From assembly GCA_002496725.1 (NCBI GenBank), contig DALI01000063.1:1-11053 (forward strand): a DNA stretch of 11,053 nucleotides. Reading direction: 5' to 3'. The position numbers were made by a program, and so were the translations under genes. This document shows, in pieces, positions 1-5,991 of the stretch. The notes below the pieces were generated by a model that did not search any database, had not been told where the DNA came from, and saw only the letters and a list, made by a program, of their open reading frames with translations. Every line of letters begins with the position of its first letter. Position 1 is the first letter of the stretch. Origin of the DNA: Euryarchaeota archaeon UBA181. GTDB taxonomy: Archaea > Thermoplasmatota > Poseidoniia > Poseidoniales > Thalassarchaeaceae.

Positions 1-658
1 CTGTATTCGGCCCTTCATCTCCGTCCCATGCCCTCTTATGATCTTGACTTGGGGGTAGGCAAATGTAACCGCTCTCGTCCATCAAGACTAACATTGAGGC
101 TTCCTCTCCTTCCAAGAACTCCTCAGCAATTACAAAGCCATCGGATTCAATAGAGCTGGATATGAAATTTCGTGCTAGCTCCATTTCAGAAGTCACTACT
201 ACACCCTTACCAGCGGCTAAAACATCTCTTTTGATGACCCATGGCGGATCTTGGGAATTGAGGAAATTACTGATATCGTCTCCGGGACCTAATTTTACGA
301 CCCCCCCTGTGGGAATATTGAGTTGATTCATCAGATTCTTAGCGTGCAGTTTGGAGCCTTCAAGCATTGCCCCATCTGCATGGGGGCCAAAACACGGAAT
401 GCCTATTTCCCTAAGTCTATCAGAGATGCCGGCGACTAGAGGTCCTTCCGGGCCTATAACGACCAAATCAGCTGATATTTCAGTGGCCAAAGAAACGAGA
501 GCATCTATGTCTGTGACATCTATCTGGTGATTTCTACCCGTCATGGCGGTTCCTGCATTGCCCGGGGCGGTGTGTATGGAACCAACGGAAAGACTCTGGG
601 AAAGTCCGATTGAAAGGGCATGTTCCCTACCTCCGGAACCGACGAGCAGAATCACCAT
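1..658 (-). CDS. purD: Phosphoribosylamine--glycine ligase (GAR synthetase), N-terminal half, cut by the left edge
   Basis: This cytosolic enzyme joins glycine to 5-phosphoribosylamine using ATP, the second step of de novo purine synthesis. Only the first 219 residues are present; family members are usually about 420-440 residues, so roughly half lies beyond the left edge. The protein opens with the family hallmark MVILLVGSGGREHAL, then IGPEGPLVAGISD at about 68-80 and GPHADGAMLEGSKLHAKNLM at about 91-110, which leads into the ATP-grasp domain. The last visible residues, PPSQDHKRAWDGDEGPNT, are the classic PurD substrate/ATP-region motif. I chose the ATG at 658 because the family normally starts right at this hydrophobic strand; an in-frame ATG at 667 would add three residues. 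It lies about 50 bases downstream of carS on the same strand and is probably co-transcribed with it. The reading frame is intact throughout. Confidence 0.95.
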   Translation of the reverse strand, partial: MVILLVGSGGREHALSIGLSQSLSVGSIHTAPGNAGTAMTGRNHQIDVTDIDALVSLATEISADLVVIGPEGPLVAGISDRLREIGIPCFGPHADGAMLEGSKLHAKNLMNQLNIPTGGVVKLGPGDDISNFLNSQDPPWVIKRDVLAAGKGVVVTSEMELARNFISSSIESDGFVIAEEFLEGEEASMLVLMDESGYICLPPSQDHKRAWDGDEGPNT

Positions 659-710
659 GCCATCCATAAGCTTCCGTGTCGAATACTGGGCATAACTCTA
701 CTGATTCGGA

Positions 711-1400
711 TTAGTATGGAACTGACTTCAATCCTAGTCTGAATCCTAAAATATTTGTAGCCCTGTGAATCACTGGAGTTAACAAAAGTAAAACCACAAT
801 CTCATTTACTAGATCTGGACTGGTAATTATTTGCCCCTCGAAAAGAATAAAGGATACTGCGAAAATTGTTATTGCGAATGTCAATGTATCTAGAAGTGGG
901 GCCTGTGAGCTTTCTGAACCCTCTCTCTTGTGCCCCTTTCTCCTCTTGAAGAATGACCCTATCATATCGCCAGTCATGCAAGCCATCCCAAGGACGAATC
1001 CCATAACGAATGCGGCACCCCACTCATTTCCAAACCAGAACCAATCTTCTGAAGACGCCCATAGCGTGGGATCGATGAATGGCCTGGACCCTACCTCATC
1101 CCTCCCTCTCCAAAGGTGGTGTGTTAGGAGAGTCAGAAGGCCACTGAAAAAAGCGCCTCCTAGGAAGCCATTCCAGGTCTTGCCATCGCCAAGAATCCTG
1201 AATCCATCTTTGAGTGTCCTTCCACCATCAATAGCCACACTGACGAATCCGAACTTATCAGGAATCCACTTTCCAAAAAGCATCGCTCCTGTGTTAGCCA
1301 AGTAAAATGGCCCATACATCATCAGTACCGTCAAAATATTGAGGGCAAAACCCCAAGACGTATCATTAAACGAATTTGAAAGCGTCTGAATGGTGTCCAT
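711..1400 (-). CDS. carS: CDP-archaeol synthase (CTP:2,3-di-O-geranylgeranylglycerol-phosphate cytidylyltransferase)
   Basis: This integral membrane enzyme activates unsaturated archaetidic acid with CTP to give CDP-archaeol, the precursor of archaeal polar lipid head groups. The 229-residue protein has several hydrophobic segments (about 18-42, 78-95, 127-143, 172-190 and 198-215). The family motifs are in order: DGGRTLKDGFRILGDGKTW at 58-76, GDMIGSFFKRRKG at 144-156, APLLDTL at 167-173, and a C-terminal HRATNILGFRLGLKSVPY close to the family's T-H-N-GLK-P ending. These acidic and basic motifs resemble CDP-alcohol-forming cytidylyltransferases of the CdsA/CarS group. A roughly 20-residue hydrophilic insert around 99-120 separates the first and second motif blocks. 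It is the first gene of a probable carS-purD transcription unit. The ATG at 1400 is the first in the frame. The gene is strong evidence that the host is an archaeon. Confidence 0.93.
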   Translation of the reverse strand: MDTIQTLSNSFNDTSWGFALNILTVLMMYGPFYLANTGAMLFGKWIPDKFGFVSVAIDGGRTLKDGFRILGDGKTWNGFLGGAFFSGLLTLLTHHLWRGRDEVGSRPFIDPTLWASSEDWFWFGNEWGAAFVMGFVLGMACMTGDMIGSFFKRRKGHKREGSESSQAPLLDTLTFAITIFAVSFILFEGQIITSPDLVNEIVVLLLLTPVIHRATNILGFRLGLKSVPY

Positions 1401-1443
1401 GAATGGTCCAATGGATGACGGCGTATGAGTGATTTGGTTCTAT

Positions 1444-1458
1444 TGGATAACTTATCCA
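1444..1458. promoter_or_regulatory. 15-bp palindrome in the divergent carS / surface-protein intergenic region
   Basis: The sequence TGGATAACTTATCCA is a perfect inverted repeat: two 7-base arms around a central C. It lies in the short region between two divergent genes, about 43 bases upstream of the carS ATG (1400) and about 52 bases before the preferred plus-strand ATG (1511). Its AT-rich core could act as a TATA element in either direction, or the symmetry could be an operator for a dimeric regulator. Which of these it is cannot be decided here. Confidence 0.4.
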
Positions 1459-1510
1459 TATTGGCGGTTGCAGGGAAATCATTGATTTGCTCCCTGTCTC
1501 CGCTAATGGC

Positions 1511-3268
1511 ATGAGCAAGAGATTAGCAACCATACAGGCACTAGTAATCATTTCATCAATTCTCATTACCACCGGGAATGTTTCTGGTCAATCCGACGAG
1601 ACTGTTATTGACACGGATGTCATATGGGATAGCTATGATTTTGATGATTACTACCCCTGTGAGGGGAAATTGAGAATTTCGGATGGCGGGTCGCTTACAA
1701 TTAGGGATTCGTTTGTAGATATTGGATGTGACATTACCGTAGATAATGGGGGAATCTTGCATCTCCATAATTCTATTGTTTCATGCGGATTGACTGATCA
1801 GGTAGGCTCTCCTTCAAATTCCGATTGTCCTTCTGGAATTATGGGCTATGGGTATTGGGATGAGGACAGTAGATCTTCATTCATGGTTCCAACAGAGGGA
1901 ATTGGTGGAGATTTCACAGTTACGATGTACTCAGTAGGAGGCGCTAGCTATTACGGCGGACAGGCGTTCGTTGGTGATTCAGAGGCAATTTCCCTGAACG
2001 GTACCGAGCATACATTTGAGTTCTCTGATGCTAATGATGAGGGAATATGGATTGGGCTGATTGGCTATGGTCAGGCTCCGGTATCTGTCTCAAGAATACT
2101 TATTGAAACAGGGACTGAGGAAATTATCTTTGAGGGGATTCATCTAGAGAGAACAAATATGATGGGTGCTGGAAGTCACGAGTTTGAGATTCTTGTGAAT
2201 GGGCAGATGCAATTAGACAGCTCCTCATTGAGGGGCGTGAAGGTTTCGGTTGGTAGTGAAGGAGAAGTGGTGGCTAACTCTAGTGTATTCGGGGGCGTCG
2301 GACCCATTGTTTTAGCGAGCGATAGTTCGAGTATCCATATCCTTGGAAACTCTACGTTTTCGGATAGTCTAGATGACCATGACATCAGAGGAACGGCGTT
2401 CAGCGAGATCGTTTGGGGCGAGGAGGCCTCTGGTAGCGGGGGATTCACTGACAGATGGGAAAGAAGGGTAGTCGATCAGAACATAATATTTGATGCAAAG
2501 GGAGTAGTCTTCAGAGTCAATGGTTTAGGTATCGAGGGGGGCTCGTCATTCGAGTCTTTCAGTGATGATTCGGGAGGGGGCCTTGTCAACGGCGGAGGAG
2601 AGAGAGTCGTTCAGATAGGATGGTCTAATGGGACCGTATGGAACGAGACCGCGACAGTAGAAATCTTGTCATACAGGACCGGATGGAATCCCGATAGCTC
2701 AGGAATAGGCAATTATGGCGGATCCTCAATAGCCTTGTCTTGGAACACGGAGCAATCAATTAGACAGAATACGCCATTTATAGAGTGGGCTTCTTTAGAA
2801 ATTATTCATGAATCCGAGGAATCTGACCTGGTTGGGCATATGGGGGATTCTGTACAAGTGAAGGCGTCTTTCACTAACAGCGGTACGGCAACGGCAAGCT
2901 TCTATATTTCCTGTGACATATTACAGACAGGGCTAGATGCAGACATAGGGGGATACCAGGGACTTGTCCTAAGTGGGGGAGATACAGATGAGATTACCTT
3001 TGGATGGAGAGGGGGAGATACTGGAGATCTATCATTGGAGTGTGAGGTTCTAACACCTACTCAGCTAGTGGTAGACGATTCTTTTGGGGGCGGTAAAATG
3101 ACCACTGAATCAGTTTCATGGATCGAAGGGGCGGATGAGGAGGGACTTCCTATGATATCGATATTAGTTGCAATTGTAGTCGCTGCAGTGATAACCGGAT
3201 TCTGGCTAGTCAGGAGAAGTTCCTTGGATCCTGAAGATCACGAGTCTGAATATTCAAAAGTAGTATAA
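1511..3268 (+). CDS. Secreted beta-rich surface protein with C-terminal membrane anchor, function unknown
   Basis: I do not recognise a named family. From the ATG at 1511 the protein is 585 residues; an in-frame TTG at 1487 would add eight residues that do not improve the signal peptide. Residues 1-27 look like a signal peptide (basic MSKR, hydrophobic core, then VSGQ). Residues about 53-92 and 225-290 show short strand-turn repeats of the type 'I-x-V-x-x-G-x-L-x-L-x-x-S', which suggests a parallel beta-helix. Four early cysteines (50, 73, 92, 106) could form disulfides outside the cell. Residues about 430-535 have the look of an Ig-like or CARDB-type domain ('VKASFTNSGTATASFYISC'). A single transmembrane helix lies at about 548-567 (MISILVAIVVAAVITGFWLV), followed by RR and an acidic cytoplasmic tail. 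The expected topology is exterior body, C-terminal anchor. It is transcribed divergently from carS and convergently with the next gene. Confidence 0.8.
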   Translation: MSKRLATIQALVIISSILITTGNVSGQSDETVIDTDVIWDSYDFDDYYPCEGKLRISDGGSLTIRDSFVDIGCDITVDNGGILHLHNSIVSCGLTDQVGSPSNSDCPSGIMGYGYWDEDSRSSFMVPTEGIGGDFTVTMYSVGGASYYGGQAFVGDSEAISLNGTEHTFEFSDANDEGIWIGLIGYGQAPVSVSRILIETGTEEIIFEGIHLERTNMMGAGSHEFEILVNGQMQLDSSSLRGVKVSVGSEGEVVANSSVFGGVGPIVLASDSSSIHILGNSTFSDSLDDHDIRGTAFSEIVWGEEASGSGGFTDRWERRVVDQNIIFDAKGVVFRVNGLGIEGGSSFESFSDDSGGGLVNGGGERVVQIGWSNGTVWNETATVEILSYRTGWNPDSSGIGNYGGSSIALSWNTEQSIRQNTPFIEWASLEIIHESEESDLVGHMGDSVQVKASFTNSGTATASFYISCDILQTGLDADIGGYQGLVLSGGDTDEITFGWRGGDTGDLSLECEVLTPTQLVVDDSFGGGKMTTESVSWIEGADEEGLPMISILVAIVVAAVITGFWLVRRSSLDPEDHESEYSKVV

Positions 3269-3374
3269 CCTGTTCAAAAGTGATACTCCCTATCTATCAT
3301 GCTTTAAGTTCAGTCAAATATGGCAATCAGAGGCCAATACGGTAAGGCGATCAAGTGTTAATTCACTGTGAAAA
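3269..3374. other. Convergent intergenic region, no gene
   Basis: These 106 bases separate the stop codons of two convergent genes. I see no ORF, no RNA gene and no strong hairpin with a T-tract. The only oddity is a 9-base direct repeat, TTCAAAAGT, at 3253-3261 (inside the end of the upstream gene) and again at 3273-3281, 20 bases apart. Confidence 0.5.
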
Positions 3375-4619
3375 CTAAGAGCAGCTACTAGTGGCAGTCC
3401 ATGACTCCTCAGTATCCTCGGGGTTAGTGTTAGCTGGATCATCTCCTTCATCCCCTCCCTGTTCCTCATAATCATAGTATGAGGTGTATGATACCTCAGT
3501 ACCATCTGACCATGGAGAAGTCTGCGTCACAGATACCGTGAATTCGTAGCATCCGTAATCATCCGTTCCCCAGTCTTCGATGGGAATGTACCGGGTATTA
3601 AGATCGAAGTCGTCCACAGAACCCTCTAGTGGGAGCTGCGAACCCTCTAAACCGACATTAGCTGAACCGCCACCATATTGACCATTTCCAGATTCCCACT
3701 GAGCAACCCCATTGACCACAGTGACCATGGGATATGATATTGCTACCGTACCGCTTTCGTGAGTTAGGGTCGCAACCAAGCTATAATCGGCGAATGGAAG
3801 CCCCCCAGGAGGGTTTGATCCTAATGCATCGAGACCTGCCCAAGCAGTTAACCCTACGCCCACGACACACGAATCCTTCGAGCTATCACAATCTGCATTT
3901 TCACCAATAGAAGCCGCTGTAGCACTCAACACATCATCCACAGTCCTCTGAAGATGAATAGATTGGAGAATGAAAGAGGATGATGAAGCACCTGTCGATA
4001 CTGTGACCTCATATTCGCTATTGTCATCCGAATTTCCTGAATACCACTCTGAGACCTGTAGGTTTAATTCCCCGTAATCACCATATCCGTCCGCCCTATT
4101 GATGGAAAATGGTACCTGCTCATCATATACCGGTTCACCCCCATAGGTTATCATGACATCAACAAGATCCGAAGAAGAAGAACCTCTGATTTTCAAGGTT
4201 ATTTCAGAGGAGTCGTCCGAAAGTTCGCTTTCTGCTATTGTGATTGATTCTGAGAATGACATACCTGCGATGTAAGGGACACCAGCCAGCATGATGTAGC
4301 ATACGACCAAAACAATCGTCTTCTGTTTGCCAATACCGTTCCAAACTAGATAGAAAGATCCTCCGAAGAGAGCTAGGGGAATCAATCCGAAGGGCAAAGG
4401 ATCGACTAAATCCTGTAGGGTATAACTATCCAAGAACCACATCAGAACAAATGCCAGAAGACCAATAACAGCACCTGCTTTTGCCATCGGCGAAAACTCA
4501 AGTTTCTTTGACTTTAGAGGTTGTGGGAGGGCCTCCGCAACGACTTCATCCACCATTGACTCATCGTCTGATGGCATCTGCTGTCCCATCGCTTTCTCCA
4601 ATAGTCCGCCGCCGCTCAT
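3375..4619 (-). CDS. Membrane protein with three N-terminal helices and a large acidic extracellular domain, function unknown
   Basis: The 414-residue protein matches no family I recognise. Residues 1-43 are hydrophilic and probably cytoplasmic. They are followed by three transmembrane segments at about 45-65, 76-95 and 101-119, and then a roughly 295-residue exterior domain. The exterior part is rich in Ser, Asp, Glu and Gly, with alternating strand-like stretches (for example 'YEVTVSTGASSSSFIL' and 'YGCYEFTVSVTQTS') that suggest Ig-like beta sandwiches. Cysteines in DCDSSKDSC, YGCYE and the terminal SSCS may form disulfides. The C-terminus is very acidic (YDYEEQGGDEGDDP). The ATG at 4619 is the first good start. 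The gene lies downstream of, and on the same strand as, the secreted Ig-like protein gene, 77 bases away, so the two could be co-expressed. The strong acidity fits a protein facing seawater, but that reading is inference. Confidence 0.8.
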   Translation of the reverse strand: MSGGGLLEKAMGQQMPSDDESMVDEVVAEALPQPLKSKKLEFSPMAKAGAVIGLLAFVLMWFLDSYTLQDLVDPLPFGLIPLALFGGSFYLVWNGIGKQKTIVLVVCYIMLAGVPYIAGMSFSESITIAESELSDDSSEITLKIRGSSSSDLVDVMITYGGEPVYDEQVPFSINRADGYGDYGELNLQVSEWYSGNSDDNSEYEVTVSTGASSSSFILQSIHLQRTVDDVLSATAASIGENADCDSSKDSCVVGVGLTAWAGLDALGSNPPGGLPFADYSLVATLTHESGTVAISYPMVTVVNGVAQWESGNGQYGGGSANVGLEGSQLPLEGSVDDFDLNTRYIPIEDWGTDDYGCYEFTVSVTQTSPWSDGTEVSYTSYYDYEEQGGDEGDDPANTNPEDTEESWTATSSCS

Positions 4620-4669
4620 TACGATGCCTCTGGCAATTAGGAGGGAGGCTTGGTTATCAACCCGTTGCC

Positions 4670-4696
4670 GAGTAGAAGCAAAAGAGAATAGAATCG
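4670..4696 (-). terminator. Pyrimidine/T-rich tract after the Ig-like gene
   Basis: On the minus strand, directly after the stop codon of the gene ending at 4697, there is a pyrimidine-rich stretch containing CTATTCTCTTTTGCTTC. Archaeal RNA polymerase often terminates at T-rich tracts without a hairpin, so this may end the transcript, or only attenuate it before the next minus-strand gene at 4619. Confidence 0.3.
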
Positions 4697-5650
4697 TTAG
4701 AAGATTCTAGAGTCCATGGGCTCTAATGTCCCATCTTCATTAACTTCGAGAATCTCTTCCTCTCTCCTACCACCGACAAAAGCGGCTGCGGCCAAAGCAG
4801 TCATCATCATCGAGCCCATCACTTCGAATCCAGGCAGGTAAACTCCACGAATATAGATCGTCATAGATTGGACCATATAATTGGGAATCCCTTCCGTCCT
4901 CACAGAATACTCAGAAGTTGCTTTGAACTGTAAATTGAAGAACTTGTCAGTCCATCCCTGATTTTTCGGAGTCCTAATCTGGACCCTTACCTTCTCTGCA
5001 GGGGCAGAGGACTCGATTTCAACAGAAACCAATGGTAGACTGATCTGGAATCCCTCATCATTCAACTCATCATAGTTGACTATCTCCACATTGAACCTGT
5101 CCATTGCGTTACCGTCATTGTAAACATCGAAGGACATCAGAACATCAACCCTAGGTCGAAGCTGCATGAAGGCAACATCGGAAGCGACCCTTAGTCTACT
5201 GAATTGCTTTATGACGGCCAGAACCTTGTAAGTCGTAGGTGCCCCATTTGGCCATGTGATGCCGTCAGCTTGGACCACCTGTGCTGTGATAGAAATCTGA
5301 TGCTGGCCCTCTGGCATTCTCAAATCCGCCCTGAGTATGACCTGGAAGCTAACATCGGCACCGGATCCGACAGACATCGATGCAGGTCCTGCTGAGATGA
5401 GTGCTCCAGACTGGATCTGAAGATCTACTTTCTCACTGTGTACAGTGGGGTTCTGCAGAGTGCAATACACGATAGAAGTTCTTGTTGCACCCGGGTAAAC
5501 CTCAATCGGTTGTGGGTTGTCACAGGTCAAGGTTATGTCAGGAGTAGGGTTAGTCTGAGCATGTACAGCTGCCGCCCCTGCCCACGTACTTAGGAAGTAC
5601 ACCATGAGAATCAGCATGCTAGTTCTCACAGAGCTTCGGCTTGACATCAT
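4697..5650 (-). CDS. Secreted Ig-like (COG1470/NEW3-type) protein with PGF-CTERM-like C-terminal signal
   Basis: The protein is 317 residues from the ATG at 5650. Residues 1-31 form a signal peptide (SSRSSVR, hydrophobic core, cleavage likely after AVHA before QTNP). Two beta-sandwich-like domains follow, about 35-150 and 152-270. The second contains 'SFDVYNDGNAMDRFNVEI', typical of NEW3/COG1470 alpha-galactosidase-associated or CARDB-like extracellular modules. C43 and C63 may form a disulfide. At 271-296 the sequence YLPGFEVMGSMMMTALAAAA, then FVGGRR, has the PGF-helix-RR layout of archaeosortase A substrates, but 21 further residues follow, which is unusual. I prefer 5650 over the TTG at 5665 because a TATA-like box is centred 25 bases upstream of 5650, as expected for a leaderless archaeal mRNA. 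Its exact function is unknown; a structural or adhesive cell-surface role is plausible. Confidence 0.8.
   Translation of the reverse strand: MMSSRSSVRTSMLILMVYFLSTWAGAAAVHAQTNPTPDITLTCDNPQPIEVYPGATRTSIVYCTLQNPTVHSEKVDLQIQSGALISAGPASMSVGSGADVSFQVILRADLRMPEGQHQISITAQVVQADGITWPNGAPTTYKVLAVIKQFSRLRVASDVAFMQLRPRVDVLMSFDVYNDGNAMDRFNVEIVNYDELNDEGFQISLPLVSVEIESSAPAEKVRVQIRTPKNQGWTDKFFNLQFKATSEYSVRTEGIPNYMVQSMTIYIRGVYLPGFEVMGSMMMTALAAAAFVGGRREEEILEVNEDGTLEPMDSRIF
4763..4834 (-). other. Region encoding a PGF-CTERM-like sorting signal
   Basis: This part of the Ig-like gene encodes Pro-Gly-Phe at residues 273-275, about 19 small and hydrophobic residues, and Arg-Arg at 295-296. In haloarchaea and methanogens this layout is recognised by archaeosortase A, which replaces the tail with a lipid anchor. 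Here an acidic 21-residue extension follows the arginines, so the motif may instead simply be a transmembrane anchor. Confidence 0.45.
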
Positions 5651-5670
5651 AGCGATGGCCGTCAAGACCG

Positions 5671-5679
5671 TATTTTAGA
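5671..5679 (-). promoter_or_regulatory. TATA-like box (box A) of the Ig-like protein gene
   Basis: The minus strand reads TCTAAAATA here, centred 25 bases before the ATG at 5650. That is the usual TATA-to-start-site distance in archaea, so transcription would begin at or next to the ATG and give a leaderless mRNA. The match decides between the possible start codons at 5665, 5650 and 5647. It is not experimentally confirmed. Confidence 0.5.
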
Positions 5680-5696
5680 CTTCGCCCCAGTCGTAT

Positions 5697-5715
5697 GCTA
5701 AAATGGCCAAAACAT
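5697..5715 (-). terminator. Possible T-rich terminator of the tRNA gene
   Basis: About 17 bases after the tRNA CCA end, the minus strand carries two T runs (TGTTTTGGCCATTTTAG). Such T-rich sequence is a plausible hairpin-independent archaeal terminator before the promoter of the next minus-strand gene. Confidence 0.3.
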
Positions 5716-5731
5716 TGAGTTGAGAATATGG

Positions 5732-5808
5732 TGGTGGACCCGACCGGATTTGAACCGATGGCCACTCGGTTATGAGCCGAGCGCTCTAACCAACTGAGCT
5801 ACGGGTCC
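5732..5808 (-). tRNA. tRNA with CAU anticodon (elongator Met or Ile2), CCA encoded
   Basis: The minus strand folds into a complete 74-nucleotide tRNA followed by genomic CCA at 5734-5732. The acceptor stem is GGACCCG/CGGGTCC (7 of 7 pairs), the D arm is GCTC-AGTTGGTTA-GAGC, and the anticodon arm is CTCGG-CTCATAA-CCGAG with anticodon CAT. The variable loop is TGGCC, the T arm is ATCGG-TTCAAAT-CCGGT, and the discriminator base is A. No intron is present. It is not the initiator, since the anticodon stem lacks three consecutive G-C pairs at 29-31/39-41 and position 1 is G. The GGACCCG acceptor resembles archaeal Ile2 tRNAs, in which C34 is modified to agmatidine to read AUA. Elongator methionine tRNA is the alternative and I cannot separate them with confidence. 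The minus-strand gene for the Ig-like protein begins about 80 bases downstream. Confidence 0.95.
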
Positions 5809-5991
5809 TGTCTCCTGTGGCCGGCCATGGAGTCAAGAACCTTGCCGAAGAAAAGCCTGCTACTTGCTGTATACCTTCCCGCAGACCTTTGATAGCTTCG
5901 GTTTTATCCAGAGGTATGCGTTTTTTTGAAATCAGGACTACTGCAACGCTTATGTCTAATACATGACTCCGCCGAAAGGAGAGTGGCGATA
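5809..5991. other. Divergent upstream region between the tRNA and the CD36-like gene
   Basis: This 183-base stretch must hold the promoters of the minus-strand tRNA and the plus-strand CD36-like gene. It contains the 10-bp palindrome TGGCCGGCCA at 5818-5827, a GTATAC at 5869-5874, and a run of seven T at 5921-5927. An AT-rich stretch (CTTATGTCTAATACATG) lies about 45-30 bases before the ATG at 5992. No convincing TATA box could be fixed for either gene, and no further gene is seen. Confidence 0.4.
5978..5981 (+). promoter_or_regulatory. Shine-Dalgarno site of the CD36-like gene
   Basis: AAAGGAG occurs here, with GGAG ending 10 bases before the ATG at 5992. This is complementary to the archaeal 16S rRNA 3' end. 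It supports 5992 as the start over the TTG at 5926, which has no such site and would put 22 polar residues ahead of the membrane helix. Confidence 0.55.

Noticed and set aside
928..1305. A 125-codon plus-strand ORF opposite carS.
   Set aside because: The minus-strand frame encodes clear CarS motifs over the whole span; the plus-strand product is Pro/Ser-rich with no recognisable pattern, so it is a shadow.
1487..1510. A TTG start at 1487 for the beta-rich surface protein.
   Set aside because: The ATG at 1511 gives a standard signal peptide (MSKR followed by a hydrophobic core); the extra eight residues add nothing typical.
5926..5991. A TTG start at 5926 that would lengthen the CD36-like protein by 22 residues.
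   Set aside because: The extension is polar, precedes a good membrane helix, and has no ribosome binding site, while the ATG at 5992 has GGAG at a suitable distance.
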